Source of the DNA: Lacisediminimonas profundi
GTDB taxonomy: Bacteria > Pseudomonadota > Gammaproteobacteria > Burkholderiales > Burkholderiaceae_D
Length of the DNA stretch: 64,000 nt
Assembly: GCF_008831265.1 (NCBI RefSeq)
Contig: NZ_VTTH01000004.1
Coordinates: forward strand, 310,001 to 374,000
Direction of reading: 5' to 3'
A program made the position numbers and the translations under genes. The notes beneath the pieces were generated by a model. That model was not told the origin of the DNA. It searched no databases and saw nothing but the letters and a program-made list of their open reading frames with translations. Below are positions 1 to 10,217 of this stretch, one piece after another (positions within the stretch are counted from its first letter, which is position 1; every line of letters starts with the position of its first letter).

Positions 1-156
1 GTCAGCGGGCCGGACGCCGATGGCCTGGTGCGCGACTGGCCGCAGCCATCGTTCGGCTCCGACAAGCACCGGGGCTATGCTTTCCAGTGGTACGCACTCG
101 CTGCGACCGCTTTACTGTTTTTCCTTGTCACGGGATTTCGAAGTGGAACAAAGTAA
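1..156 (+). CDS. SURF1 family protein, C-terminal end (5'-truncated by window)
   Basis: Only the last 51 residues are inside the window, read in frame 1 to a TAA at 154-156. They contain the segment GYAFQWYALAATALLFF, which matches the conserved final transmembrane helix of SURF1/Shy1 proteins, where a GYAxxWYxLA motif precedes the membrane span. SURF1 helps insert heme a into subunit I of the aa3-type cytochrome c oxidase at the inner membrane. The downstream heme A synthase, heme O synthase and Sco genes agree with this reading. The next gene begins inside the last codons of this one, which implies translational coupling. The N-terminal part lies outside the window, so intactness cannot be judged. 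Confidence 0.8.
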   Translation, partial: VSGPDADGLVRDWPQPSFGSDKHRGYAFQWYALAATALLFFLVTGFRSGTK

Positions 157-733
157 ACCCCGCGCAGGCGGCAATTGGGCCCTTTGGGCCGTCATCGCCG
201 TTTGTGCGGCGCCCCTGCTGCTCTCTTATCTCACCTATTATGTGATCAAGCCGCAAAGCCGCAACAACTACGGCGCGCTGATCGACCCGCGCAATTTCCC
301 GATTCCCCCGCTGCAGGGGCGCACACTGGACGACAAGCCGCAGGAACTCGATGCCTATAAGGGCAAGTGGATCATCCTGCAGGTAGACAGTGGTGATTGC
401 CAGCAGTATTGCCAGAAGAAACTGTATGAAATGCGCCAGCTGCGCCTGACCCAGGGCAAGGAAATGACCCGTGTGGAAAGGGTGTGGCTGATTACCGATA
501 AGCAGCCGCTGGACACCATGCTCATGCGCGAGTACGACGGCACGCACATGATGCGGGTCGACCCGGCCAAGCTCAGCGCCTGGCTTCCGGTCGAACAGGG
601 CACGAGCGCAAGCGACCATCTTTACATGATCGACCCTTTGGGCAATCTGATGATGCGTTTTCCAAAGGATGCCGACCCGAATCGCGTCAAGCGCGACCTC
701 GGCAAGCTGCTGAAAGCCTCCAAGATCGGCTGA
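143..733 (+). CDS. Membrane-anchored Sco-like thioredoxin-fold protein of the oxidase assembly cluster
   Basis: The protein has 196 residues if translation begins at the GTG at 143, which overlaps the end of the SURF1 gene. A longer in-frame ORF from position 20 would begin with implausible sequence that merely shadows SURF1. One transmembrane helix is visible at about residues 12-33, followed by a soluble domain that would face the periplasm. That domain has C86-Q-Q-Y-C90 and a later S-D-H159, the same spacing class as the CxxxC and DH copper ligands of Sco proteins, although overall similarity to the real Sco gene at 2760 is low. Genes of this kind are usually annotated as hypothetical transmembrane proteins between surf1 and ctaA in Burkholderiales. 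I infer a copper or thiol-redox role in CuA assembly; this is not demonstrated. Confidence 0.75.
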   Translation: MEQSKPRAGGNWALWAVIAVCAAPLLLSYLTYYVIKPQSRNNYGALIDPRNFPIPPLQGRTLDDKPQELDAYKGKWIILQVDSGDCQQYCQKKLYEMRQLRLTQGKEMTRVERVWLITDKQPLDTMLMREYDGTHMMRVDPAKLSAWLPVEQGTSASDHLYMIDPLGNLMMRFPKDADPNRVKRDLGKLLKASKIG

Positions 734-740
734 CGCGACC

Positions 741-1868
741 ATGCTGCTCCAACTTGCCATCAAGGGATTGCTGGTCGCGCTGTTGCCACTTTCGATCGTG
801 TGGGCGTCGAAGGACACCGACAAGTATCGCAAGCTTGCCTGGGTGACGGTGTTCCTGACTTTCGACCTGGTCATGTTTGGCGCCTTTACCCGGCTGACGG
901 ATTCCGGCCTGGGCTGTCCGGACTGGCCCGGCTGCTATGGCGAATCGAACCCGTTCCTGGCGCATGAGCAGATCAGCGCTGCGCAGGCCGCGATGCCGAC
1001 CGGCCCGGTCACGGTGGCCAAGGCATGGATAGAAATGATCCACCGCTACCTGGCGATGGCCGTTGGCGTGCTGATCATCACGCTGCTGGTCGTCGCCTGG
1101 CGCAAGTGGCGCCAGTCGGGGCGGGCCGATGCGCGCTTTGCGCCGGCTTTTCCCATGCTGTTACTGGTATTCGTCTGCGTGCAGGGGGCGTTCGGTGCAT
1201 GGACCGTGACTCTGAAATTGCAGCCGGTGATCGTCACCATTCACCTGTTGCTGGGGATGGGGCTTCTGGCCATGCTGGCCTGGCATGCTTCGCGCCAGGG
1301 GCTGGCGCCGCTGCCGGTTCCTGCATTGCACGGTTCCGCCTTTCGGGACCTGCGCCTGCCAGCCGCGGCGGCGCTGGTGGTCGTCTTCATGCAAATAGCG
1401 CTTGGCGGCTGGGTGAGCACCAATTATGCCGCGCTGGCCTGCCCGGATTTCCCGCTCTGCCATGGAAAACTGGTGCCGGACATGGACATGGAAAACGGAT
1501 TCCACCTGTGGCGCGAACTGGGCAAGACTGCAGGCGGCGAGTATCTTCAGGTATCCGCGCTGACGGCAGTCCACTGGGTGCACCGGAATTTTGCGGTCGC
1601 TGTGCTGCTGGTGCTTGGATGGACGGCGCATCGCGCACTGAAGGTGCCGCAACTGGGCCGGTTGGCCCGCGCAATCCTGATCGTGCTGGCGCTGCAGTTG
1701 CTGACCGGCATGGCGACCGTGTTCCTCAACTGGCCACTGGCGCTCGCCGTGCTGCACAACGGCGGCGCGGCCCTGATGGTCGTCCTGCTCACCGTGTTAA
1801 ACTTTCGGGTTGCCATCGGCTCCGCACCCCACGCAAGCGGGTTGTCTGCACACCCGGCCCCCGTCTGA
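741..1868 (+). CDS. ctaA: Heme A synthase (COX15/CtaA family)
   Basis: A 375-residue polytopic inner-membrane protein of the COX15/CtaA family. The family oxidises the C8 methyl of heme O to a formyl group, giving heme A for aa3-type oxidases. The sequence shows about eight hydrophobic helices in two similar halves. Characteristic pieces are [17 protein letters not shown] near residue 60 and the matching [13 protein letters not shown] in the second half, each with a cysteine pair, plus EMIHRYLA and VHWVHRN, which supply heme-ligand histidines. The ATG at 741 lies 7 bp after the previous stop. The gene is followed by ctaB, so the two steps protoheme to heme O to heme A are encoded next to each other. 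Confidence 0.95.
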   Translation: MLLQLAIKGLLVALLPLSIVWASKDTDKYRKLAWVTVFLTFDLVMFGAFTRLTDSGLGCPDWPGCYGESNPFLAHEQISAAQAAMPTGPVTVAKAWIEMIHRYLAMAVGVLIITLLVVAWRKWRQSGRADARFAPAFPMLLLVFVCVQGAFGAWTVTLKLQPVIVTIHLLLGMGLLAMLAWHASRQGLAPLPVPALHGSAFRDLRLPAAAALVVVFMQIALGGWVSTNYAALACPDFPLCHGKLVPDMDMENGFHLWRELGKTAGGEYLQVSALTAVHWVHRNFAVAVLLVLGWTAHRALKVPQLGRLARAILIVLALQLLTGMATVFLNWPLALAVLHNGGAALMVVLLTVLNFRVAIGSAPHASGLSAHPAPV

Positions 1869-1878
1869 TTTTTCGCCA

Positions 1879-2763
1879 ATGTCCACATTGACCATAGAAC
1901 AAAATCGCATCGCCCAGTACTGGGCACTGACCAAGCCGCGCGTCACGCAGCTGGCCGTGTTCTGTGCCGTCATTGGCATGTTCCTCGCCACGCCCGACCT
2001 GCCCGACTGGAAGATTGTGGTTGCGGCAACGGTTGGCATCTGGCTGCTGGCAGGTGCCGCATTCGCCGTGAACTGCCTGGTCGAACGCGAGATCGACGCC
2101 CGCATGGCGCGCACTGCGCGCCGGCCGATGGCGCGCGGAGAAATCTCGGTCGTGCAGACCCTGGTTTTCTCGGGGGTGATTGGCGGAATGGGCATGTGGG
2201 TGCTGTACAACCTGGTGAATCCGCTGACCATGTGGCTCACCTTCGCCACTTTCGTCGGCTATGCGGTCATCTACACGATCATCCTGAAGCCGGCCACGCC
2301 GCAGAACATCGTGATTGGCGGCCTCTCCGGCGCCATGCCGCCGGCGTTGGGATGGGCCGCAATCGCCAACGACGTGCCGATGCAGGCATGGATCCTGGTC
2401 CTGATCATATTCATCTGGACGCCGCCACACTTCTGGGCATTGGCCATGTACCGCCGGGATGATTACGCGCGCTCCGGCTTGCCCATGCTGCCCGTGACCC
2501 ACGGATTGAAATTCACCCAGTTTCACGTCTGGCTTTACACCATTGCGCTGGTGTCGACCTCGATGCTGCCGTTTGCCGTGCGCATGAGCGGCGTGATCTA
2601 CCTGGTGAGCGCTGCCGTGCTCGGCGCCGTGTTCCTCTGGCATTCGTGGCAGATCTGGCGCCATTACACCGACCTGATTGCACGCAAGACCTTCACCTGG
2701 TCGATCATCTACCTGTCGCTGTTGTTCGCGGCACTGCTGGTCGACCATTACATCCCGCTATGA
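1879..2763 (+). CDS. ctaB: Protoheme IX farnesyltransferase (heme O synthase)
   Basis: A 294-residue UbiA-superfamily prenyltransferase with about nine transmembrane helices. It transfers farnesyl from farnesyl diphosphate to the vinyl group of protoheme to make heme O. The first Asp-rich substrate motif is seen as [19 protein letters not shown], and the second as [16 protein letters not shown]. The frame is open further upstream, but the ATG at 1879 gives the normal family start ([21 protein letters not shown]) and avoids overlap with ctaA. The stop overlaps the start of the Sco gene, so translation of the two is probably coupled. Confidence 0.96.
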   Translation: MSTLTIEQNRIAQYWALTKPRVTQLAVFCAVIGMFLATPDLPDWKIVVAATVGIWLLAGAAFAVNCLVEREIDARMARTARRPMARGEISVVQTLVFSGVIGGMGMWVLYNLVNPLTMWLTFATFVGYAVIYTIILKPATPQNIVIGGLSGAMPPALGWAAIANDVPMQAWILVLIIFIWTPPHFWALAMYRRDDYARSGLPMLPVTHGLKFTQFHVWLYTIALVSTSMLPFAVRMSGVIYLVSAAVLGAVFLWHSWQIWRHYTDLIARKTFTWSIIYLSLLFAALLVDHYIPL

Positions 2764-3395
2764 TGAAAAAGTTCGCGCACCTGCTGTTCGGTTCCCTGCT
2801 TGCATTGCTGCTGCTGGCCGGCTGCAAGGACAAGGGCAGCGAAGGCGGCCAGATGTTGCTGTCGCCGGCCAAGTCCTCTTTCAGGAACACTGACGTTACC
2901 GGCCTCGGCTATGCCAAAGATTTCAACCTGATCGACCACAATGGCAAGCCGCGCCGCCTGGAGGATTTCCGGGACAAGGTGGTCGTCATGTTTTTCGGAT
3001 ACACCCAGTGTCCCGACGTCTGTCCCACCACGATGTCGGAAATGGCCGAAGTGATGAAGCAACTGGGGCCGGATGCATCTCGTGTGCAGGTGCTGTTCGT
3101 CACGGTCGATCCCGAGCGCGATACGCCCGAACTGCTGTCCAAATACGTCCCTGCTTTCGATTCCCGTTTCCTTGGCCTCAGCGGAGACCAGGCAGCGACA
3201 GAGAAAGTCGCCAAGGAATTTCGCGTGTTCTACCAGAAAGTGCCGGGCAAACAGGCGGGGAGCTACACGATGGATCACACCGCCGGCAGCTACGTATTCG
3301 ATGGCAAGGGACGGATCCGGCTTTTCGTCCGCCATGGGCAGGGTTCCGAACCGATCGCGCACGATATCAAGCAACTGCTGGCCGAAGCCAGGTGA
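2760..3395 (+). CDS. Sco1/SenC family copper chaperone lipoprotein
   Basis: A 211-residue protein starting in the ATGA overlap with the ctaB stop; a second ATG follows immediately. It begins with a lipoprotein signal, with the lipobox ending LLAGC at C22, so it should be anchored to the periplasmic face of a membrane. The thioredoxin-like domain has the copper ligands of the family: C84-P-D-V-C88 and H173 in [11 protein letters not shown]. Sco proteins deliver copper to, or reduce, the CuA site of cytochrome oxidase subunit II. The gene closes the assembly cluster and is followed by a strong terminator hairpin. Confidence 0.93.
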   Translation: MMKKFAHLLFGSLLALLLLAGCKDKGSEGGQMLLSPAKSSFRNTDVTGLGYAKDFNLIDHNGKPRRLEDFRDKVVVMFFGYTQCPDVCPTTMSEMAEVMKQLGPDASRVQVLFVTVDPERDTPELLSKYVPAFDSRFLGLSGDQAATEKVAKEFRVFYQKVPGKQAGSYTMDHTAGSYVFDGKGRIRLFVRHGQGSEPIAHDIKQLLAEAR

Positions 3396-3431
3396 GCGCG
3401 CTGGCCTGAAGCCGGACCAGTACGGAAATAA

Positions 3432-3464
3432 AAAAGCGCCCTTCACACACTGAAGGGCGCTTTT
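3432..3464. terminator. Bidirectional rho-independent terminator between the sco gene and rpoH
   Basis: A near-perfect hairpin pairs AAAAGCGCCCTTC (3432-3444) with GAAGGGCGCTTTT (3452-3464) around a 7-nt loop. The A-rich left flank and T-rich right end let it work in both directions. It lies between the convergent sco gene (plus) and rpoH (minus), where both transcripts need to end. Confidence 0.9.
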
Positions 3465-3480
3465 GATTGGGACGGGCAGA

Positions 3481-4380
3481 TCAGATATAGGCTGCCAGCG
3501 AACCTTTCATCTTCTTCAGTGCCGATGCCTCGATTTGCCGGATCCGCTCGGCCGACACGCCGAACTCGTCCGCCAGCTGGTGCAGGGTCATGCCGGAGCC
3601 ATCGTCGTTTGCCAGCCAACGCGCTTCCACGATGCGCCGTGAACGCGGGTCGAGCTTCTCCAGCGCCGACTCCAGCCCTTCGGATTGCAGGCGGTCAAAC
3701 TGCCGTGCCTCCAGGACATGGGTAGGCTCGCTGCTTTCGGACGACAGGTAGGCGATAGGCGAGAACTTGTCGTCCTCGTCATCGGTGGGCGACTCCAGCG
3801 CGATGTCCCGTCCCGAAAGGCGGGTTTCCATCTCGATGACTTCTTCCCGCTTCACGTTCAGGATCCTGGCCAGGTCGTCGACCTGCTTGGGCGACATGGA
3901 GTCCAGCCCTTCCTTGTGGCTGCGCAGGTTGAAGAACAGCTTGCGCTGGGCCTTGGTGGTCGCCACCTTGACCAGGCGCCAGTTTTTCAGGATGTATTCG
4001 TGCATCTCGGCCTTGATCCAGTGCATCGCATAGGACACCAGCCGGACTCCCTGGTCCGGGTCAAAGCGCTTGACTGCTTTCATCAGGCCAATATTGCCTT
4101 CCTGGATCAGGTCGGCATGCGGCAGTCCGTACCCGAGATAACCGCGGGCAATCGAAACCACCAGCCTCAGATGGGAAAGGATCAGCTTCTGGGCAGCCGC
4201 CAGGTCGTTGCTCTCGCGCAGGCGCTGAGCCAACGCGATTTCTTCTTCATGGGTCAGCATCGGCAGACGGTTGACCGCGGAAATATACGCGTCGATGTTG
4301 CCGAGATTGCCAGAAAAACCGAGTGCAAGCGGATTCCCGGCCGTCGGGACCAGAGCATCGGTTGCAGACGTTGAAGCCAT
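3481..4380 (-). CDS. rpoH: RNA polymerase sigma-32 factor (heat-shock sigma factor)
   Basis: A 299-residue sigma-70 family factor. The core-binding region 2 is clear (DLIQEGNIGLMKAVKRF), and the RpoH box QRKLFFNLR, diagnostic for sigma-32, is present. Region 4 ends with the helix-turn-helix FGVSAERIRQIEASALKKM. It directs RNA polymerase to heat-shock promoters. The ATG at 4380 was chosen because GGAGAA lies 7 nt upstream; an in-frame ATG at 4395 has no such site. A CIRCE operator stands about 60 nt upstream, suggesting HrcA control. The ftsYEX genes lie upstream on the same strand, the usual proteobacterial order. Confidence 0.97.
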   Translation of the reverse strand: MASTSATDALVPTAGNPLALGFSGNLGNIDAYISAVNRLPMLTHEEEIALAQRLRESNDLAAAQKLILSHLRLVVSIARGYLGYGLPHADLIQEGNIGLMKAVKRFDPDQGVRLVSYAMHWIKAEMHEYILKNWRLVKVATTKAQRKLFFNLRSHKEGLDSMSPKQVDDLARILNVKREEVIEMETRLSGRDIALESPTDDEDDKFSPIAYLSSESSEPTHVLEARQFDRLQSEGLESALEKLDPRSRRIVEARWLANDDGSGMTLHQLADEFGVSAERIRQIEASALKKMKGSLAAYI

Positions 4381-4440
4381 AAGGTTCTTCTCCATATTTG
4401 CGGGAAATCCGCACATTGCAAAGCAGCATTCGGGACGATA

Positions 4441-4467
4441 TTAGCACTCCGAAAGAGAGAGTGCTAA
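4441..4467 (-). promoter_or_regulatory. CIRCE element (HrcA operator) upstream of rpoH
   Basis: TTAGCACTC (4441-4449), nine spacer bases, then GAGTGCTAA (4459-4467). This is an exact match to the consensus CIRCE inverted repeat, both arms perfect. CIRCE is bound by the repressor HrcA, which normally controls groESL and dnaK operons. Here it sits 60 nt upstream of the rpoH start codon, so repression of rpoH by HrcA is expected. A possible -35 box TTGGCA lies upstream on the minus strand. Confidence 0.93.
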
Positions 4468-4608
4468 TTTGATTGCGGCATGCTGCCAATAGTTAGCTGC
4501 TATGAACCGTACGGCTGGAATTGCACCGAACTACTTTAGAGTATCCGGATGCCTGGAAGTTGCGGCGCCTCAAAGCCGGAAGCTGCCAGTTCTGCCAGCG
4601 TTTCCGGC

Positions 4609-5538
4609 TCAGGTCCAGGATTGCCCAAGGTGGCGACGCACCGAAAGGCCGGCGCCAAGGCAGCCGAGCAGGACGCTCATCGCCAGCAAGCCGGCGGACG
4701 GCGCCGGGCCCAGCGGCAGCAGCCGGAATTCCGACCCGTACAAGCGGGCCAGTTCGGCCACGCTGCTGTTGAGCCAGGGAAGCATGCCGGCGACGGCGCC
4801 CAGGGCCAGCGCGCCGCTGAGCAGCCCCAGCAGGGCGCCGGCGTAGTAGAAGGGGCGGCTGACGAAAGCATCGGTCGCACCGCACAAGCGGCAAAGATCG
4901 ATCTCCTCGCGCTGCGTCAATACCTGCAGTCGCACGGTATTGAATACCACCGCCACCACCACGATTCCGAGCGCAAGCCCGGCCATCATCAGTGCCAGGC
5001 GGAAAATCCGGGCCAGCGCCGCCAGTCGCCTGATCCATTCGGAATCGACCTGCACGTGATCCACGCCGTCCAGTTTGCCGAGTGCGGCCGCGAGCGCTTC
5101 GGCGCGTTGCGCCGGCACGCCTTCTTCGGCGCCGGACAGCCGCAGCAGCCAGGCGTCGGGCAGCGGGTTTTCGCCCAGTACCGCGACCGCTTCACCGATC
5201 GCAGTGCGGTTCTTGAGGCCAGCCAGTGCGCGGTCGCGGGAGATGAATTCGATCCGGGCCTGCGGGTCCGCCGCCAGCGCCAGGCGCCGGATTTCGCTCG
5301 CTGGCGCCGGAGTCCGGGACGGATTTGCCGCGGGAGCGAGAAACACGGTGATTTCCGGATCAGAGGCCAGCGCACGCGTCACCGGCAGCAGGTTATCAAG
5401 CAGGGTAAGTCCGGCAAACGGCAAGATCAGCACTGCCGCGATCACGATCGCGTTGAACAGGAAGCTGCCCCAGGTGTGCCGCGCGCGCCTGCAGGCATCA
5501 GCGAAGGCGGCGGCATGCTGCCGCAACCAGGCGCTCAC
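4609..5538 (-). CDS. ftsX: Cell division protein FtsX (ABC-type permease subunit)
   Basis: A 309-residue membrane protein with the FtsX layout: a cytoplasmic N-terminus, a first transmembrane helix near residues 27-50, a long periplasmic domain, and three further helices in the C-terminal third (MacB/FtsX permease fold, for example VVVAVVFNTVRLQVLTQREE). With FtsE it forms the complex that activates periplasmic peptidoglycan hydrolases at the division septum. The start ATG overlaps the ftsE stop by four bases (ATGA). It is the last gene of the ftsY-ftsE-ftsX operon. I see no clear terminator in the 140 bp between its stop and the CIRCE element. Confidence 0.94.
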   Translation of the reverse strand: MSAWLRQHAAAFADACRRARHTWGSFLFNAIVIAAVLILPFAGLTLLDNLLPVTRALASDPEITVFLAPAANPSRTPAPASEIRRLALAADPQARIEFISRDRALAGLKNRTAIGEAVAVLGENPLPDAWLLRLSGAEEGVPAQRAEALAAALGKLDGVDHVQVDSEWIRRLAALARIFRLALMMAGLALGIVVVAVVFNTVRLQVLTQREEIDLCRLCGATDAFVSRPFYYAGALLGLLSGALALGAVAGMLPWLNSSVAELARLYGSEFRLLPLGPAPSAGLLAMSVLLGCLGAGLSVRRHLGQSWT

Positions 5539-6203
5539 GCGATACTCCCTGCATGGCTGACCAGCCGGCCCTGGCTCAGTTCCAGCACATGATCGCCGGC
5601 ATCGAGGAAATGTTCGTCGTGGGTCGCAATCACGCAGGTGACGCCGGCCTGGTTGAAATCCCGCAGCAGCTCCATCACGCGGGTAGCAGCTACTCGGTCG
5701 AGGTTGGCGGTGGGTTCGTCGGCAAGGATGATCTGGGGCCGGTGCACGATGGCGCGGGCAATGGTGGCGCGCTGCTGCTCGCCGCCCGACAGCGTCACGG
5801 GTGAATGGTTAGCCTTGTGCGCCAGGCCCACTTTTTCGAGTGCAGCCAGCGCGCGTTTTTGCGCATCGCCGCGACGACCTCCGGTCACCAGCAGCGGCAG
5901 CATCACATTGGCAAGGACGCTACGGTCGGAAAGCAGGCGTTGCTGCTGGAAGATGAGTCCGAGCCGGCGGCGCAGCCACGGTAGCGCGGAGGGCCGCAGC
6001 TTGCCGATATCCTGTCCGCCCACCACGACCGAACCGCTGGTCGGCTTCTCGATCGCGGCAATCAGCTTCAGCATGCTCGATTTGCCGGCGCCCGAAGGGC
6101 CGGTCAGGAACAGCAGCTTGCCGGGAGCGACCGCCAGGCTGACATCGGCCAGTGCGCCGGCGCTGCCCGGGTAATCCTTGGAAACGTTCTCGAACTTGAT
6201 CAT
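5535..6203 (-). CDS. ftsE: Cell division ATP-binding protein FtsE
   Basis: A 222-residue ABC ATPase with all catalytic motifs intact: Walker A GPSGAGKSS at residues 35-43, signature LSGGEQQR, and Walker B IILADEPTANLD followed by the H-loop ATHD. The start is the ATG at 6203, giving the usual MIKFENVSKDYPG; a longer frame reading adds 26 unlikely residues. An ACGAGG ribosome site precedes it, and it begins 7 bp after the ftsY stop. FtsE powers FtsX at the inner face of the cytoplasmic membrane during septation. Confidence 0.95.
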   Translation of the reverse strand: MIKFENVSKDYPGSAGALADVSLAVAPGKLLFLTGPSGAGKSSMLKLIAAIEKPTSGSVVVGGQDIGKLRPSALPWLRRRLGLIFQQQRLLSDRSVLANVMLPLLVTGGRRGDAQKRALAALEKVGLAHKANHSPVTLSGGEQQRATIARAIVHRPQIILADEPTANLDRVAATRVMELLRDFNQAGVTCVIATHDEHFLDAGDHVLELSQGRLVSHAGSIA

Positions 6204-6210
6204 GCCTCGT

Positions 6211-7311
<1,101 letters not shown>

Positions 7312-7446
7312 CAGGCGCGAAGTGGGAGTGGTGGACGTCGGGCGACGCCGGGGACAATGGGGCTAAAATCAGGGCCTTTGTCGTTGCCTGCAGAATCCAG
7401 TGTCTGTCGGGCAAGAGAGACTGCGTCATTTTACCAGAGTGAGGTC

Positions 7447-8850
7447 ATGAGAAATCCTGTTGCCCGGTTCTACCTGCAGTTGCTTCCGCAATCGCTGCGT
7501 CGATTGCTTTTCGCGCTGCTTGCTTCCTGTTGCGCCGTCGCGGCCAGTGCCGCCCCCGCTACCGAATTCATGTTGAAAAACGGCATGAAGGTGATCGTGA
7601 AGGAAGACCGCCGGGCCCCGACTGTTGCCCATATGGTCTGGTACCGGATCGGCGCGATGGACGAGGTGAACGGCACCACCGGCGTGGCGCATGCCCTGGA
7701 GCACATGATGTTCAAGGGGACGAAGAAGCTCAAGCCGGGCGAGTTCAGCGCCCGCGTCGCCGAGCTGGGTGGCCGCGAAAACGCGTTTACCAGCAGGGAC
7801 TTCACCGCATATTTCCAGCAGATCGAGAAATCGCGGCTGGCGCAGGTGATGGCGCTCGAGGCCGACCGGATGGCGAACCTGCAATTCGACAAGAGCGAGT
7901 TCGAACGCGAGATCAAGGTGGTGATGGAGGAGCGCCGCTGGCGCACGGAGGATCAGGCAATTTCCAAAGTGCACGAGGCGCTGAATGCGGCAGCCTGGAC
8001 CGCCCACCCCTATCACCATCCAGTAGTCGGCTGGATGAATGATCTGCAGAGCATGACGGTAGAGGACGCACGGGCCTGGCACGACCGGTTCTATGCGCCC
8101 AACAATGCCGTGCTGGTCGTGACAGGCGATGTCAGCCCGGCAGAAGTACGCAGACTGGCGGAGAAATATTTCTCCCGCATCAAGACGAAGTCGGTTCCGG
8201 TGACCAAGCCCCAGGCCGAGCCGGCGCAGGCGGGGCTGCGCCGGGTGATCGTCAAGGCGCCAGCGGAGAACCCCTATGTCGCGCTGGCATTCAAGGTTCC
8301 CCAGCTCAAGGATGTGGAAAAGGATGACGAGGCGCTGGCGCTCGACGTGCTGTCCACCGTGCTCGACGGCTATGACAACGCCCGGCTGAATGCGCGGCTG
8401 GTGCGCACCGAGCGGGTGGCAAATTCTGCCGGCTCCTCCTATGATGCGATCGCCCGCGGACCGGTGTTGTTCATCCTCGACGGCGTGCCGGCCAAGGGGA
8501 CGACTACGGAGCAACTGGAGAAACACCTGCGCGGCGAAGTGGAGCGGATCGCGCGCGAGGGCGTGTCCGAGTCCGAGCTCAAACGGGTAAAGACCCAGTT
8601 GATCGCAAGCCAGATTTACAAGCGGGACTCCATATTCGGCCAGGCGATGGAAATCGGCACCATGGAAATGTCCGGCATTCCGCACCGCATGATCGACCGC
8701 CTGATCGAGAGGCTCGGCCAGGTCAGCGCGCAACAGGTGCAGGCGGTTGCACAGAAATATTTCGGCGATGATGCGCTGACCATTGCCACCCTGGTTCCCC
8801 TGCCACTGGCGCAGAAGCCAGCCGCCCCGCCTGCAGGCGCGCGGCATTGA
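7447..8850 (+). CDS. M16 family zinc metallopeptidase, catalytically competent subunit, secreted
   Basis: A 467-residue pitrilysin-type peptidase. The start ATG at 7447 follows GTGAGGTC and gives an N-terminal signal peptide ending near AASAAPA, so it should be exported to the periplasm. The inverted zinc motif H82-A-L-E-H86 is intact, with the third ligand Glu supplied by a later EERRWRTE segment. M16 enzymes degrade short peptides inside a clam-shell chamber, often built from an active and an inactive subunit. The next gene encodes such an inactive partner. A possible -10 box TAAAAT lies at 7364-7369. The physiological substrate is unknown. Confidence 0.92.
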   Translation: MRNPVARFYLQLLPQSLRRLLFALLASCCAVAASAAPATEFMLKNGMKVIVKEDRRAPTVAHMVWYRIGAMDEVNGTTGVAHALEHMMFKGTKKLKPGEFSARVAELGGRENAFTSRDFTAYFQQIEKSRLAQVMALEADRMANLQFDKSEFEREIKVVMEERRWRTEDQAISKVHEALNAAAWTAHPYHHPVVGWMNDLQSMTVEDARAWHDRFYAPNNAVLVVTGDVSPAEVRRLAEKYFSRIKTKSVPVTKPQAEPAQAGLRRVIVKAPAENPYVALAFKVPQLKDVEKDDEALALDVLSTVLDGYDNARLNARLVRTERVANSAGSSYDAIARGPVLFILDGVPAKGTTTEQLEKHLRGEVERIAREGVSESELKRVKTQLIASQIYKRDSIFGQAMEIGTMEMSGIPHRMIDRLIERLGQVSAQQVQAVAQKYFGDDALTIATLVPLPLAQKPAAPPAGARH

Positions 8851-8879
8851 TGCTTCCCGACACCATGAGGCCTTTCCAC

Positions 8880-10217
8880 ATGTTCAAGAAATTTGCGTTT
8901 GTAATCCTGTCTGCATTTGCGCTGCTTGCGTCCGGCGCCGCCAATGCCACCCTGAAAATGCAGACATGGACCCTGCCTACCGGCGTGCGGGTTTATTTTG
9001 TCGAAAACCATTCGATTCCGGTGCTTGATGTCAGCGTCGAGTTCGACGCCGGATCGCGCCGCGACCCGGATGGAAAGGCCGGCGTTGCCAAGCTCACCAA
9101 TGCCATGCTGGCCCGCGGCCTGCGCGAGCAAAAGCTGACCGATGGATCGGTCGAGCCCGAGGTCGCGGAAGCCGTGATTTCGGACGGCTTTGCCGACATC
9201 GCTGCACAGCGTGGCGGTGGCGCCGGCATCGATCGTGCGGGCGCCACGCTGCGCACCCTGTCTAGCAAGGAGGAGCGCGAGCGCGCCGTCAGCCTGCTGG
9301 CCCGGGTGCTCGCCCATCCGGCCTTCCCGCAATCCCTGTTCGAGCGCGACAAGGCAAGGACGCTGTCGTCGATCAGGGAAGACCTGACCAAGCCGGAGCC
9401 GATCGCCAGCAAGGCGTTCTGGCGCCTGCTCTACCAGGATCACCCTTATGCCCGGCAGGAGACGGTGGAGACGGTCGAGTCGGTCACCCGCGATGACCTG
9501 GTCGCCTTCCACAGCCGGCACTACGTTGCCAACCGGGCAGTGGTTGCCATGATCGGGGACATCACGCGCGAGGAGGCGGATGCCATCGCCCGCGAACTGA
9601 CCCGCCGCCTGTCGCAGGGAGCGCCACTGCCCGCCATGCCGGCGGTCCAGCCGGCCACCGGCACCGAGCAACGCATTCCCCATCCCGCATCGCAGTCCCA
9701 CATCATGATCGGAACGCCGGCGATTTCCCGCGGCGACCCGGATTTCTTCCCGCTCACGGTCGGCAATTACGTGCTCGGGGGCGGCGGCTTCGTGTCGCGC
9801 CTGACCCATCAAGTGCGGGAGAAGCGCGGACTTGCATACAGCGTGTACAGCTACTTCAACCCGCTGGCCCAGCCCGGTCCTTTCCAGGCGGGTCTGCAGA
9901 CCCAGAAGGAGCGCACCGACGACGCCCTGAAACTGGTCCGGGAAGTGATTGCCGGCTACCTGCGCGACGGCCCGACTCCGAAGGAAGTCAAGGCGGCGAA
10001 GTCGAACCTTGTTGGCGGCTTTCCGCTGCGCATCGATAACAACCGCAAGATCCTCGACAACGTGGCGATGATCGGTTTTTACGAAATGCCGCTGGACTAC
10101 CTGGACACATGGACAGCGAACATCGAGAAGGTGACGGTTGCGGACATACGGGCAGCGTTCAGGCGCAAGCTGGGATCGAGCCCGCTGTCCACGGTCATCG
10201 TAGGTGCGCCCCAGTGA
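8880..10217 (+). CDS. M16 family peptidase-like protein lacking the zinc motif (partner subunit)
   Basis: A 445-residue M16-fold protein with a signal peptide (MFKKFAFVILSAFALLASG). I chose the ATG at 8880 because TGAGG lies 9 nt upstream and the signal peptide then starts normally. ATGs at 8850 (overlapping the previous stop) and 8865 are alternatives. In the place of HxxEH it reads GVAKLTNAMLARGL, so it cannot bind the catalytic zinc. The second M16 domain, with the RxxxY segment LTHQVREKRGLAYSVYSYF, is well conserved. This fits the known alpha/beta arrangement of M16B peptidases, in which one subunit supplies the zinc site and the other completes the chamber. Confidence 0.9.
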   Translation: MFKKFAFVILSAFALLASGAANATLKMQTWTLPTGVRVYFVENHSIPVLDVSVEFDAGSRRDPDGKAGVAKLTNAMLARGLREQKLTDGSVEPEVAEAVISDGFADIAAQRGGGAGIDRAGATLRTLSSKEERERAVSLLARVLAHPAFPQSLFERDKARTLSSIREDLTKPEPIASKAFWRLLYQDHPYARQETVETVESVTRDDLVAFHSRHYVANRAVVAMIGDITREEADAIARELTRRLSQGAPLPAMPAVQPATGTEQRIPHPASQSHIMIGTPAISRGDPDFFPLTVGNYVLGGGGFVSRLTHQVREKRGLAYSVYSYFNPLAQPGPFQAGLQTQKERTDDALKLVREVIAGYLRDGPTPKEVKAAKSNLVGGFPLRIDNNRKILDNVAMIGFYEMPLDYLDTWTANIEKVTVADIRAAFRRKLGSSPLSTVIVGAPQ

